DNA from: Christensenella intestinihominis
GTDB lineage: Bacteria; Bacillota; Clostridia; Christensenellales; Christensenellaceae
Assembly (NCBI RefSeq): GCF_001678845.1
Contig: NZ_MAIQ01000001.1
Location: 271,146 to 335,145, forward strand
DNA: 64,000 nt
Direction of reading: 5' to 3'
In this document: positions 45,786 to 54,936 of the stretch, in pieces
How positions within the stretch are numbered: position 1 is the stretch's first letter
Layout of the letters: every line of letters starts with the position of its first letter
Notes under the pieces: generated by a model
Told to the model about the DNA's origin: nothing
The model's input: the letters and a program-made list of their open reading frames with translations, nothing else
The model's database searches: none
Made by a program: the position numbers and the translations under genes

Positions 45786-45805
45786 AAAGGAAAGGATTTT
45801 TCTAA

Positions 45806-46318
45806 ATGGACCGTACACTTTTTTTAATCCTGCTTTTGGCAGGAGTTGTAATTTTTATGATCGGAATTTTTGCTTTAATCAAACGGAATAAATACTATAA
45901 TCCACATTGTTTGGTGCAGGGGTCCGCTAAAATTATCGGACATGATTTTACACAGACGGTCCCGACGCCTGTATTGCAATTTTTTATCAATGGGACGGAA
46001 TATAAAATCAAACCACGCTATAAGATGGTATCCGGCGTTCGCACCCCCACCCAAAGCAAACCGGAATTTTGGGTGGACGCCAACGGACACGCACATTACA
46101 AAATCAATTCGTTCGTGAATGATTTTCGTCCGATTGCAAATGAGATTTATCCAATCGGAAATGAAATGCGAATCCTATACAACCAGCAGAATCCAAAATT
46201 TGCGATTGTGCCGGGGTTTGCAAAGAAGGGCTCAATTTCCAGTTTAATATTTACGGTCATTGGAATTTTAGTGATTATAAGTTCAGCCGTTATATTTGCG
46301 GGAGGATTTGTGAAATGA
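45806..46318 (+). CDS. DUF3592-like membrane protein
   Basis: A 170-residue protein with membrane spans at both ends (about 4-26 and 143-168) and a beta-rich middle domain (VLQFFINGTEYKI... FRPIANEIYPIGNEMRILYN). The layout, two spans around a domain that ends in a G-x-x-[MV]-x-[IV]-x-Y-[ND]-x-x-[ND]-P motif, resembles DUF3592, whose role is unknown. It overlaps the next gene by 4 bp (ATGA), so the two are coupled. Confidence 0.72.
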   Translation: MDRTLFLILLLAGVVIFMIGIFALIKRNKYYNPHCLVQGSAKIIGHDFTQTVPTPVLQFFINGTEYKIKPRYKMVSGVRTPTQSKPEFWVDANGHAHYKINSFVNDFRPIANEIYPIGNEMRILYNQQNPKFAIVPGFAKKGSISSLIFTVIGILVIISSAVIFAGGFVK

Positions 46319-47124
46319 ATAAAAGCAAATGGCAAAAAGCTGCTGTTTTCATATCTGCCGTCCTGATCTTTTCCATTGCAGGCGCAGCCTGCTCTAATTT
46401 ACCTGCAAATGACCTGCAAGAAAACCCCGGCCCGGCGACGGAAACTTACATGCCGACGGCCGCTCCAAGCCCTACCCCGAAACCCACGCCCGTTCCGACA
46501 CCAAAACCGACCCCCGAACCTACCCCAACGCCTACGGGGCTGGTGGAATTATCGGAAGGTTTTTCTTACCAGGAAATACCGGAAGGGGTGCTTCAACGGA
46601 TGATGGGAAAATCGTATCCAGAAGATTGCCCGGTGCCGTTGGATGATTTAAGGTATGTCAAGGTGCTTCATATCGGCTTTGATGGGAAGAGCCATGAAGG
46701 AGAAATGATTGTCAATAAGAAAATCGCGGATGATGTATTGGATATATTTAAAAAACTGTACGAAGCGGAATACCCCATTGAAAAAATACGACTGATCGAC
46801 GAATACGGCGCTTCGGATGAAGCGTCTATGACAGACAATAACACCTCCTGTTTCTGTTACAGGACAATATCCGGGACAAACAAGCTTTCTTATCACGCGC
46901 GCGGCCTTGCAATAGATGTTAATACGTTATATAATCCGTACGTTTCATCCAGGAAAATCGAACCGGCGGCGGGTGAAAAATATGCTTATGACCGGGACAG
47001 CGGGAATCCACGTTATATCGACGAGGATGATCTTTGCTATCAACTATTTACGGAACACGGCTTTTTTTGGGGCGGACATTGGAATAACGTGAAAGATTAT
47101 CAACATTTTGAAATGCAGGATTAG
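46315..47124 (+). CDS. M15-family D,D/L,D-carboxypeptidase-like lipoprotein
   Basis: Predicted cell-surface zinc peptidase that trims peptidoglycan stem peptides (VanY/M15_4 type). A 25-residue signal ends in the lipobox IAGAAC, so Cys26 is lipid-modified. A Pro-Thr repeat linker (47-74) acts as a flexible stalk. The catalytic domain carries His194 and Asp201 (SYHARGLAIDVN) and His264 (YQHFEM) as zinc ligands. The 269-residue protein is intact. Coupled to the upstream membrane protein. Exact bond cut is unknown. Confidence 0.88.
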   Translation: MNKSKWQKAAVFISAVLIFSIAGAACSNLPANDLQENPGPATETYMPTAAPSPTPKPTPVPTPKPTPEPTPTPTGLVELSEGFSYQEIPEGVLQRMMGKSYPEDCPVPLDDLRYVKVLHIGFDGKSHEGEMIVNKKIADDVLDIFKKLYEAEYPIEKIRLIDEYGASDEASMTDNNTSCFCYRTISGTNKLSYHARGLAIDVNTLYNPYVSSRKIEPAAGEKYAYDRDSGNPRYIDEDDLCYQLFTEHGFFWGGHWNNVKDYQHFEMQD

Positions 47125-47267
47125 ACAGCAAGGATATTCCCGGCGAAAGAGAAAGGTTCTTATAACCCGGACGGTATTTTAGATAGGAATCATTTATCGA
47201 AAGCCCAGGCCCCACTTATGGATAACTTAACGCATAAATTATTACTATCACCGACAGGAGAAAGTTG

Positions 47268-48341
47268 ATGATACAGGAACGGAAGCATTTCATAGACAAT
47301 TTGAGGTGGATGGCAATCTTGCTGCTTTTTTCGTTCCATGCCGCACAAATATGGAGCGGAGGAGAGTACAGCGGTTTTTATGTCTGGTCGTATACCGACA
47401 ACATTTTATATATTTTCTCCACGGCTGTATATCCGTGGTATATGACGCTTCTTTTCGTGCTGGCCGGGATGAGCAGTAAATATGCGCTGCAAAAAAGAAC
47501 AGACAGGCAATTTATCATTGAACGGACAAAAAAGCTTATCATACCCTTTATTTTCGGTGTGCTGGTTCTTGTACCGGTTATGACATATATTGCTGAAATA
47601 TATTTCAACGGCTATAGTGGGTCATATTTTGACCAATACCGCTTGTTTTTTTCCAAAGCAACCGACCTGACAGGATATCGAGGCGGCTTTACACCTGCCC
47701 ATCTTTGGTTTCTGCTTTATCTGTTCATCATCTCACTGGTGTCGCTGCTGATGATCCGTATACAGCAAAAAGCACTTCCTGATTTACGTGCCAAACGGCT
47801 TCCCTATTGGGCCCTGATCCTTTTGTTTATTCCCGTGTGGCTTATGTTCCATGTCCTCAATATCGGCGGGAAAAGTATAGGCCAATTTCTGATCCTGTAT
47901 ATTTTCGGATATTATATTTTATCCAAAGACAGAATTCAGCAAGAAATAAAGCGATATCGTTTTGTGAGCCTGATTCTATCTTTGGTATCCGGCATTATTT
48001 ACACATATCTTTATTGTTTCATAAATCTACGTAACGAATTGATAACCGGGCTGTTCGTTTTCTTTGGCTGGCTTGGCATATTGACCCTGCTGGGATTTGG
48101 GCAAACCCTGCTTAATTTTCAAAACAAAATCAGCGCATATTTTACGCGCGCCTCCTATCCTATTTACATCATACACCTGCCCGTGCTTGTAATTGCCGGA
48201 TTCTTTGTTTTGAAATTCCCCGTCGGTATATTCTTCCAGTTCCTGCTGATTATTTTGCTTTCCTTTACGGTTACAATTTTGCTTTATGAGGGAATACGAA
48301 GGCTTCCCTATTTTCGCGTGCTGTTTGGAATTGATAAATAG
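47268..48341 (+). CDS. Acyltransferase family 3 membrane protein
   Basis: Integral membrane O-acyltransferase of the OafA/NodX/YrrM group, about 10 spans, 357 residues. The start RKHFIDNLRWMAILLLFSFHAAQ contains the conserved Arg-x-x-x-x-Asp-x-Leu-Arg and a His. Such enzymes put acetyl or succinyl groups on surface sugars. The ATG at 47268-47270 has GGAG 7 bases upstream; a TTG one codon earlier is also open. No terminator was recognised in the 72 bp before the convergent MFS gene. Confidence 0.88.
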   Translation: MIQERKHFIDNLRWMAILLLFSFHAAQIWSGGEYSGFYVWSYTDNILYIFSTAVYPWYMTLLFVLAGMSSKYALQKRTDRQFIIERTKKLIIPFIFGVLVLVPVMTYIAEIYFNGYSGSYFDQYRLFFSKATDLTGYRGGFTPAHLWFLLYLFIISLVSLLMIRIQQKALPDLRAKRLPYWALILLFIPVWLMFHVLNIGGKSIGQFLILYIFGYYILSKDRIQQEIKRYRFVSLILSLVSGIIYTYLYCFINLRNELITGLFVFFGWLGILTLLGFGQTLLNFQNKISAYFTRASYPIYIIHLPVLVIAGFFVLKFPVGIFFQFLLIILLSFTVTILLYEGIRRLPYFRVLFGIDK

Positions 48342-48412
48342 TTTAACCCTATGCCTCTTCAATATTTTTTGTATGATAAACGTCCGTTCTAAAAAACGAC
48401 CGAATGCTCGTA

Positions 48413-49618
48413 TCAACGCATATTTTCAATACGGCCTGTAAAAGAAACCGTACGCCGCTTTCCCGCAAAAATTCCCGACACAAACAGCACGATGGTCATT
48501 AGTACCAGAAAAACAATAGGAATTTCCCATGAAGCAGCCCTATCGTAGATACCGCCCAGCAATGCCGGACTGACAGCAGCCACGGCGTATCCAAAGGATT
48601 GGGAAACTCCGGACAGTGCTGCCGTCTGTGCCGCATTGTTGGTACGCAGGCCCATCAGGCACATGGCAAGACTCAGGCACGCGCCCGTACAGAAGCCACA
48701 GAGCAGGACCCCCAGCAAAAGGGCCGCCTGCGAATCGGCCGATAAAAACAGAAGGAGCCCCGCCGCATAAATTCCGGCAATCACACTTGCTAAAATCCGT
48801 TGGTCTTTCAGCTTCCCGGCCATCAGCGGTACGGCAAAGGAAGCCGGGATTCCGACCCACTGGTAAACCGATGCAAAATAACCGGCAATATTCGGTGCAA
48901 TTCCCTTTGATTGCAGGATTGCCGGCAGCCACGCCACAAAGCTGTAAAACAGCAAGGATTGCACCCCCATATAAACCGCTACGCTCCAAGTAACAGGCGA
49001 TTTGAGTAAACCTCCCGGCCGGGCCGGTTCTTTTTCCGACGGCTGCGCCGTTTGATACTTCCACATGGGCAGCCATACGACAACTGCAATTGCTGCCGGA
49101 AGCAGCCAAACGGCCAATGCGCCATGCCATCCGAAGGGGCTGTTATTTGCGACCGGAACACTGATTCCGGAAGATAACCCTGCAAAAAGAGCAATACAGG
49201 TGGTATAAATACCCGTGAGCACACCTACCCTGGCCGTGAACGCCGACTTTATTATACTGGGGAGCAGTACATTACCAAAGGCAATGCCGACGCCGATGAT
49301 AGCGGTGCCGCTGAAAAAGGCAGCCATGCTGCCAGAGGACCGCAAGGCAATCCCCGCCGCCAAGACCATCATGCTTACCGTCAGGGTTTTCCCCATTCCA
49401 AAGCGGCTTGATATTTTTCCCGCAAAGGGGGAAACGATGGCAAAAGCGATTAAAGGAACGGTGGTAATCATGCCGGATACAGAACCTGACAGCTGCAAAT
49501 CCCCCATTATATCGGATATCAGCGAGCCAACTCCCGTTATTGAGGAACGCAAATTGCATGCGATCAGGATGATGCCGATAACCAGTATTTTTTCCTTATG
49601 TTTATATAGTACGGACAT
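48413..49618 (-). CDS. CynX/NimT-family MFS transporter
   Basis: A 401-residue, 12-span major facilitator protein. The N-terminal IACNLRSSITGVGSLISDI resembles the CynX/NimT (YeaN) group, with SSRFGMGKTL in the first cytoplasmic loop. Members export or import small anions such as cyanate or 2-nitroimidazole; substrate unknown. The ATG has GGAGAGG upstream. Convergent with the acyltransferase; repeat copy B lies 141-223 bp upstream. Confidence 0.88.
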   Translation of the reverse strand: MSVLYKHKEKILVIGIILIACNLRSSITGVGSLISDIMGDLQLSGSVSGMITTVPLIAFAIVSPFAGKISSRFGMGKTLTVSMMVLAAGIALRSSGSMAAFFSGTAIIGVGIAFGNVLLPSIIKSAFTARVGVLTGIYTTCIALFAGLSSGISVPVANNSPFGWHGALAVWLLPAAIAVVVWLPMWKYQTAQPSEKEPARPGGLLKSPVTWSVAVYMGVQSLLFYSFVAWLPAILQSKGIAPNIAGYFASVYQWVGIPASFAVPLMAGKLKDQRILASVIAGIYAAGLLLFLSADSQAALLLGVLLCGFCTGACLSLAMCLMGLRTNNAAQTAALSGVSQSFGYAVAAVSPALLGGIYDRAASWEIPIVFLVLMTIVLFVSGIFAGKRRTVSFTGRIENMR

Positions 49619-49885
49619 AGAAAGGCTTCCTCTCCTTTTATGCTTTGACCCTGCGTTTTTATCCCATTCATGGCGGTAATGTTTTCTCTCGTTTGTGACA
49701 CTGCTTCATGTGATTACCGGAAGCTGGACCGGGCTTTTCTTCCTGCCCCGGCCACAGGCCCATGCTTTTAAACTTAATGCAAAATTAAAATTTTGTGCGG
49801 CTTTCACCATAAAAAGCACTTTTAACGCCATGAACGACATCTTTATTCACCAACCGGTATATCCTGATGCGTCGGCCTTTTGAAA
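49619..49885. other. Intergenic region with repeat copy B
   Basis: Upstream region of the MFS gene. Apart from the repeat at 49759-49841, a 62-codon open frame (49695-49883, plus) runs through it; parts of its translation resemble the frame through copy A, but base changes are not concentrated at third positions, so I treat it as non-coding. No clear promoter seen. Confidence 0.45.
49759..49841 (+). repeat. Degenerate intergenic repeat, copy B
   Basis: 83 bp, same orientation as copy A at 45438-45521 and about 70 percent identical by eye. It sits between the MFS gene and the tsf terminator, at the right end of the accessory block. Confidence 0.65.
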
Positions 49886-49930
49886 ACAATAAAAAACGGG
49901 CCAATCCTTGTGACCAGCCCGTTTTTTTAT
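49886..49930 (-). terminator. Intrinsic terminator after tsf
   Basis: Arms AAAAAACGGGC and GCCCGTTTTTTT around a 15-base loop; T-runs on both sides, so it can work for tsf on the minus strand and also on the plus strand. Confidence 0.88.
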
Positions 49931-50006
49931 TACTATTTTGTTTTAGACCAATATCGGCTTTTGCGCCACCCCGAAGAATAATCCGGGCGGCAGATCAAAG
50001 CGCCAA

Positions 50007-50654
50007 TTAAAGTCCGGCCTGCTCCATAACTTCCTTTTGGAAATCATCCTGGCGCTTTTCAAGGCCTTCGCCCATCTCATACCTTGTAAAACGGCGGATC
50101 GAAATTTTTTCGCCGATTGTCGCAACCTGGTCGTTTACCAACTCCTGCACCGTTTTGTCGGGGTCTTTGACAAACGGCTGGTCAAGCAGGCAGATTTCTT
50201 TCTTGAACTTCTTAATCCTGCCTTCCACCATTTTCTCGACAACGTTCGCAGGCTTCCCTTCGTTGAGGGCCTGCGCCGTCAGGATTTCCTTTTCCTTCTC
50301 AAGAACAGCCGGGTCAACTTCCTCTTCCGATACATACATCGGGTTGGCAGCCGCGATGTGCATTGCCACATCTTTTACAAATGCCTGGAACGCATCCGTC
50401 TTCGCAACAAAGTCCGTCTCGCAGTTTACTTCCACCAGAACGCCAATTTTGCCGCCCATGTGGATATAGGAGCCTACAACTCCTTCCGCAGCGATTCTGC
50501 CGGCCTTTTTCACAGCCGCCGCGAGACCCTTCTCACGCAGCAGTTCGCTTGCCTTTTCCATATCTCCGTTTGCTTCCTGCAGGGCATTCTTGCAGTCCAT
50601 CATGCCCGCGCCGGAACGCTCACGCAATGTTTTTACATCACTTGCCGAAACCAT
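50007..50654 (-). CDS. tsf: Elongation factor Ts
   Basis: Nucleotide exchange factor for EF-Tu. The 215-residue protein has the N-terminal [17 protein letters not shown] and the [11 protein letters not shown] core motif. Its length is that of the short, single-core-repeat EF-Ts type seen in Clostridia, shorter than the 280-residue form. It follows rpsB by 20 bp. Confidence 0.97.
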   Translation of the reverse strand: MVSASDVKTLRERSGAGMMDCKNALQEANGDMEKASELLREKGLAAAVKKAGRIAAEGVVGSYIHMGGKIGVLVEVNCETDFVAKTDAFQAFVKDVAMHIAAANPMYVSEEEVDPAVLEKEKEILTAQALNEGKPANVVEKMVEGRIKKFKKEICLLDQPFVKDPDKTVQELVNDQVATIGEKISIRRFTRYEMGEGLEKRQDDFQKEVMEQAGL

Positions 50655-50674
50655 CTATATTCTACCTCCGATAC

Positions 50675-51517
50675 TTATTTTTCTTCTTCTACGACTACGG
50701 CTTCCACTTCCGCAACTTCTGCTTCCGGAAGAATTTCCTGAGCGATTTCTTCCGCAATTTCTTCGGCAGCCGCTACTTCTTCTTCCGCCTCGGTAAGCAC
50801 TTCCGCTGCTTCTTCCGCTTCCTCTTCCATCTGCTCGCCCTGCTTCCCTTCAAGAACGGCATCCGCCATCTTGGAAGTAATGAGCTTTACCGCACGGATT
50901 GCATCATCATTGCCCGGAATCGGATAATCCACTTCGTCGGGATCACAGTTTGTATCGACAATCGCAACCACCGGGATGCCAAGGTTTCTCGCTTCCGCAA
51001 TGGCAATATGCTCTTTGCGCGGGTCCACTATGAAGAGCGCACCCGGCAGGTCTTTCATTTCACGAATACCGCCAAGGTTCTTCAGCAGTTTTTCCTTTTC
51101 ATGCATCAACTGGATAACTTCCTTTTTGGGAAGAAGTTCCATATCGCCGTTCTGCTCCATCTCTTCGATTTTGTTGAGACGCGCTACACGGCTCTTAATC
51201 GTTTTGAAGTTGGTAAGCATTCCGCCCAGCCAACGGTTGGAAACGTAATACATTCCGCAGCGTTTTGCCTCCGCTTCAATCGACTCCTGCGCCTGTTTTT
51301 TCGTACCGACAAAAAGCACCGTTTTGTTGTCCATAGCGATGTCGCGCACGAAATAATATGCTTTTTCCACTTCTTTGACTGTTTTTTGAAGGTCAATGAT
51401 GTAGATACCATTCCGCTCCGTGAAAATAAACCGTTTCATTTTCGGATTCCACCGGCGCGTCTGGTGACCGAAGTGCACTCCTGCTTCCAGGAGCTGTTTC
51501 ATAGAAATAACTGACAT
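50675..51517 (-). CDS. rpsB: Ribosomal protein uS2 with acidic C-terminal tail
   Basis: Small-subunit protein S2, 280 residues. The core ([44 protein letters not shown]) is normal and ends near residue 222. It is followed by a tail of about 58 residues made mostly of Glu, Ala and Val. The ATG at 51515-51517 has GGAGG upstream and gives the canonical start. It has its own promoter and a folded leader. Confidence 0.97.
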   Translation of the reverse strand: MSVISMKQLLEAGVHFGHQTRRWNPKMKRFIFTERNGIYIIDLQKTVKEVEKAYYFVRDIAMDNKTVLFVGTKKQAQESIEAEAKRCGMYYVSNRWLGGMLTNFKTIKSRVARLNKIEEMEQNGDMELLPKKEVIQLMHEKEKLLKNLGGIREMKDLPGALFIVDPRKEHIAIAEARNLGIPVVAIVDTNCDPDEVDYPIPGNDDAIRAVKLITSKMADAVLEGKQGEQMEEEAEEAAEVLTEAEEEVAAAEEIAEEIAQEILPEAEVAEVEAVVVEEEK

Positions 51518-51549
51518 AATAAATTTACCTCCTCGTTTTATGCCTCCCC

Positions 51550-51603
51550 GCGCTTCGTTTCCCCAGCATGACCCTTTGGGCACGAGTGCTGGAAATCTGC
51601 GCG
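51550..51603 (-). ncRNA. Candidate S2 (rpsB) leader RNA
   Basis: In the 98-nt leader the arms at 51587-51603 and 51550-51568 pair through CCAGCA/TGCTGG, TTTCC/GGAAA and GCGC/GCGC, giving a long hairpin directly ahead of the ribosome binding site. Position and form suggest autogenous control by S2, as proposed for other rpsB leaders. Family membership is not confirmed. Confidence 0.5.
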
Positions 51604-51621
51604 AGTGCGTTATTAGGTGTT

Positions 51622-51651
51622 ATTGTACCACATCTTCGGATGCCTTTGCAA
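51622..51651 (-). promoter_or_regulatory. Promoter for rpsB-tsf
   Basis: Minus strand TTGCAA (51646-51651), 18-bp spacer, TACAAT (51622-51627), right after the hisIE stop codon. Confidence 0.72.
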
Positions 51652-51657
51652 GGAAAT

Positions 51658-52260
51658 TTATCTTCTCCCCTGCAATTCTCCGAATAATTCCGTAAGGCTG
51701 AGTCCCTTTTCATTCATCAGCACCAACAGGTGATAAATCAGGTCGGCCGCCTCGTACCGGAGCTCGGAAGTCCCCGGATTTTTGGACGCGATGATTACCT
51801 CCGCGCTTTCTTCCCCGATTTTCTTTAAAATTTTGTCAATTCCCTTTTCAAACAAATAGTTGGTATAAGAGCCTTCCTTCGGGTGGACTTTGCGGTCCGC
51901 AATCAGGTCATAGAGCTCATAAAGCAGCGAGGAATTCGCTACTTTCGCGTTTTCCTGCACCAGGTTGAAAAAGCAGGAATATTCCCCGGTATGGCAGGCA
52001 ACGCCGGTTTGTTCCACCTTAAGCAGCACACAGTCCCCGTCGCAGTCGAGGCTTACGCTTACCACTTTTTGCACATTCCCGGAAGTTTCTCCTTTTTTCC
52101 AGAGCTGCTTCCTGGAGCGTGAATAATAGTGCGCATATCCCGTTTCAAGCGTTTTATCATATGCTTCCCGGTTCATATAGGCCTGCATCAAAACGGCGCC
52201 CGTACGCGCCTCCTGCGCAATTGCAGGGACAAGTCCCTTTTCATCAAATTTGATTTCCAT
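51658..52260 (-). CDS. hisIE: Bifunctional phosphoribosyl-AMP cyclohydrolase/phosphoribosyl-ATP pyrophosphatase
   Basis: Steps 2 and 3 of histidine synthesis in one protein of 200 residues. The N-terminal HisI half has the metal residues in DCDGDC and [11 protein letters not shown]; the C-terminal HisE half has [14 protein letters not shown]. Last gene of the his operon, 1 bp after hisF. Confidence 0.97.
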   Translation of the reverse strand: MEIKFDEKGLVPAIAQEARTGAVLMQAYMNREAYDKTLETGYAHYYSRSRKQLWKKGETSGNVQKVVSVSLDCDGDCVLLKVEQTGVACHTGEYSCFFNLVQENAKVANSSLLYELYDLIADRKVHPKEGSYTNYLFEKGIDKILKKIGEESAEVIIASKNPGTSELRYEAADLIYHLLVLMNEKGLSLTELFGELQGRR

Positions 52261-52261
52261 A

Positions 52262-53023
52262 TTATATACTCCTTACCGCAATTCCATTTTGTTTCAAGTA
52301 GTCTTTTACCTGCCGGATTGTCAATTCTTTGTAGTGGAACAGGGAGGCCGCCAGCACCGCGCTCGCATCCGCCTCGCGGATTACTTCGGCAAAATGCTCC
52401 ATCTTCCCTGCGCCGCCCGACGCAATAACCGGAACGCCCACATTTTCACATACCAGTTTTGTAAGCTCGATGTTATAGCCTTCCTTTGTGCCGTCGGCAT
52501 CCATGCTGGTCAGCAAAATTTCACCCGCGCCGCGTTTCACCGCTTCTTTTGCCCACTGAACGGCGTCTTTTCCGGTATTGACCCTGCCGCCGTTTAAGTA
52601 AACGTCATATTTTCCTGCCGCGTTCTTTTTTGCGTCGATCGCCACGACAACGCATTGGCTGCCAAAACGCGCCGCCGCATCGTTAATCAATCCGGGGGTC
52701 TTAAGCGCGGTCGAATTGATGGAAATTTTATCGGCTCCAGCTTTCAAAATGCGCCGGAAATCATCTACGGTACGGATTCCCCCGCCTACGGTAAGCGGAA
52801 TAAACACCTGTTCCGCCGTACGCGCGACAACCTCCTCCATAATTCCCCGGCCATCCGAGGAGGCTGTAATATCAAGGAATGTAATTTCATCCGCGCCCTG
52901 CGCGTTATAAGCTTTTGCTATTTCCACCGGATCGCCCGCATCCCGGATGTCGACAAAATTAACCCCTTTTACAACACGGCCCGCGTGAACGTCGAGGCAT
53001 GGGATAATTCTTCGTGTCAGCAT
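52262..53023 (-). CDS. hisF: Imidazole glycerol phosphate synthase, cyclase subunit
   Basis: TIM-barrel partner of HisH that forms IGP and AICAR. The 253-residue protein has the catalytic aspartates in [14 protein letters not shown] (Asp11) and VVAIDAKKN (near 130) and the phosphate-binding VIASGGAG. Directly abuts hisA. Confidence 0.97.
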   Translation of the reverse strand: MLTRRIIPCLDVHAGRVVKGVNFVDIRDAGDPVEIAKAYNAQGADEITFLDITASSDGRGIMEEVVARTAEQVFIPLTVGGGIRTVDDFRRILKAGADKISINSTALKTPGLINDAAARFGSQCVVVAIDAKKNAAGKYDVYLNGGRVNTGKDAVQWAKEAVKRGAGEILLTSMDADGTKEGYNIELTKLVCENVGVPVIASGGAGKMEHFAEVIREADASAVLAASLFHYKELTIRQVKDYLKQNGIAVRSI

Positions 53024-53737
53024 CTATTTTGCCGCCTTCATTGCGTCCTGCAAGGTGAACGCCCCGTCATAAAGGGCCCGCCCCACAATGCATCCGCACG
53101 CCCCTGTCTCACGCACCTTCCTGATGTCGTCAAGACTGCTGATTCCGCCGGAAGCAATCAGGTTCATCCATGTTTCTTTGACAATCATTTCCGTTTTATC
53201 CAAATTCGGCCCTTCCATCATGCCGTCCTTGGAAATATCGGTATAAATAATATTGGCTACGCCCATTTTATGCATATCCTTTGCCAGGCTGACCGGATCG
53301 ATATTCGAGTTCTCCGCCCATCCCTTGATTGCCACACGGCCCTCCTTTGCATCAATCCCTACTGCAATACGGTCTTTATAGCGCGCCACCGCCCATTTGA
53401 CAAGCTCCGGGTTCTCCACAGCCGCCGTCCCGAGGATCACGCGGGAAATGCCCGCGTCGTCGAGCCGGACGCGGATATCTTCCTTGGTCCGCACGCCGCC
53501 GCCCATCTGGACGGGTATCTTGATGGACTGCACCAGCTTTGTAATAATATCCTGATTCACAAAGGAACCGGAAAACGCCGCGTCAAGATCAACCACGTGC
53601 AAATAGTAGGCGCCCTCGTCTTCCCAGCGTTTCGCCATTTCAATCGGGTCGCCGTACTCGGTGGAACGCTGCAGCTCTCCCTGCATCAGGCGAACGCATT
53701 TCCCATCCCTGATGTCAATTGCAGGATAAATTTTCAT
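53024..53737 (-). CDS. hisA: ProFAR isomerase HisA
   Basis: Amadori isomerase of histidine synthesis, 237 residues, (beta-alpha)8 barrel. Asp8 (PAIDIRDGKCVRL) is the catalytic base and the second Asp lies in AVGIDAKEGRVAIKGW. Overlaps hisH by 4 bp. Confidence 0.97.
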   Translation of the reverse strand: MKIYPAIDIRDGKCVRLMQGELQRSTEYGDPIEMAKRWEDEGAYYLHVVDLDAAFSGSFVNQDIITKLVQSIKIPVQMGGGVRTKEDIRVRLDDAGISRVILGTAAVENPELVKWAVARYKDRIAVGIDAKEGRVAIKGWAENSNIDPVSLAKDMHKMGVANIIYTDISKDGMMEGPNLDKTEMIVKETWMNLIASGGISSLDDIRKVRETGACGCIVGRALYDGAFTLQDAMKAAK

Positions 53738-54339
53738 AACACCAAACCTCCAAAATTTTTCAGCATAGCAAGGCCTGTTTCACCGCTTTTCTCCGGGTGG
53801 AACTGCAGGCCGAATAAATTGTCCTTCTGCACGGCGGAAACAAATTCATATCCGTATTCCGTCCGGGCAATCACATTTTCTTCGGGAACTCCATCGGCGT
53901 GATAGGAATGCACAAAGTAAACATATTGCTCCTCACCGCCATTTTTAAACAGGGGATTATCTGTAATTTTAAGCGAATTCCACCCCATATGCGGTACGCG
54001 CATGCCGTTGGAACGGAAAGGCTTCACTTCCCCGCTGACAAGCCCCAGCGCCTCGTATTCGCCGTTTTCATAGCTCTTTTTGAATAACAGCTGCATGCCG
54101 AGGCAGATTCCCAGAAATGGTTTCCCGCTCTCCGCCTGCCGTATAATTTCCCCGGTAAGCCCGCGCCGGCTGAGGCTCGCCAGCGCATCCGCAACCGCCC
54201 CCACTCCCGGTAAAACAATATGGCTGGCATCCTGAAGGTCCTGCTTGCGGTCCGTCACGCACACATCAAACCCAAGATATTGGAACGCTTTTTCCACGCT
54301 GCGCAGGTTGCCCATTCCATAGTCAATTACCGCAATCAT
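53734..54339 (-). CDS. hisH: Imidazole glycerol phosphate synthase, glutaminase subunit
   Basis: Class I glutamine amidotransferase that feeds ammonia to HisF. The 201-residue protein has the nucleophile Cys in GICLGMQLLF and the His-Glu pair in LQFHPEKSG, all present. Its start overlaps the hisB stop by 4 bp. Confidence 0.97.
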   Translation of the reverse strand: MIAVIDYGMGNLRSVEKAFQYLGFDVCVTDRKQDLQDASHIVLPGVGAVADALASLSRRGLTGEIIRQAESGKPFLGICLGMQLLFKKSYENGEYEALGLVSGEVKPFRSNGMRVPHMGWNSLKITDNPLFKNGGEEQYVYFVHSYHADGVPEENVIARTEYGYEFVSAVQKDNLFGLQFHPEKSGETGLAMLKNFGGLVL

Positions 54340-54923
54340 AATACGCCTTTCGTGGAAAATACACCCTTGATTTGCGGATCGACAGACACCGCTTCCCTGA
54401 GCGCCTGTCCAAACGCTTTGAACGCCGCTTCAATAATATGATGCGTATTTTTTCCATATTGCAGGTTGAGGTGCAGGGTAAGGCCCGCGTTCACCGCAAC
54501 CGCACGGAAAAATTCCTCGCATAGTTCCGCGTCAAAGTCCCCCACCTTATTTTGGCGCAGCTCCATATGATAGACAAAATACGGCCTGCTGCTGATATCG
54601 AGATTCACCATCATAAGCGTCTCGTCCATAGGCACAAATTTCGTCGCATATCTCCTGATCCCCGCCTTATCGCCAAGCGCAGTCTTAATCGCCCCGCCAA
54701 GGGCAATCCCGCAGTCTTCCACCGTATGGTGCGCGTCCACATAGGTATCTCCCTTGCAGGAAAGTTCAAGGTCCACCATTGCATGCCTGGTAAACAGGTC
54801 AAGCATATGGTCAAGGAACCCCACGCCCGTATCAATCTTATAAATCCCGGAACCGTCCAGCTCAATTGCCAGTCGAATGTCCGTTTCATTTGTCGTTCTT
54901 GCCACTGCGCCTTTTCTTGCCAC
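54336..54923 (-). CDS. hisB: Imidazoleglycerol-phosphate dehydratase
   Basis: Manganese enzyme, 195 residues, with the repeated His-rich motifs GFLDHMLDLFTRHA and DAHHTVEDCGIALG and, later, HHIIEAAFKAFG. It lacks the histidinol-phosphatase domain found in E. coli HisB. The start is GTG (54921-54923) with GGGGG 7 bases upstream; the open frame upstream lies inside hisD. Confidence 0.96.
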   Translation of the reverse strand: MARKGAVARTTNETDIRLAIELDGSGIYKIDTGVGFLDHMLDLFTRHAMVDLELSCKGDTYVDAHHTVEDCGIALGGAIKTALGDKAGIRRYATKFVPMDETLMMVNLDISSRPYFVYHMELRQNKVGDFDAELCEEFFRAVAVNAGLTLHLNLQYGKNTHHIIEAAFKAFGQALREAVSVDPQIKGVFSTKGVL

Positions 54924-54936
54924 GTATTTTCCCCCT

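Noticed and set aside
48342-48412. Shared terminator between the acyltransferase and MFS genes
   Set aside because: No stable hairpin with a T-run could be drawn in the convergent gap.
43307-49618. Accessory block as a defence island or prophage remnant
   Set aside because: No nuclease, helicase, toxin, integrase or phage structural gene is present; the content is wall enzymes, membrane proteins and a transporter.
52655-53902. A 415-codon plus-strand frame opposite hisF and hisA
   Set aside because: Antisense to two well-supported genes; no domain or start signal.
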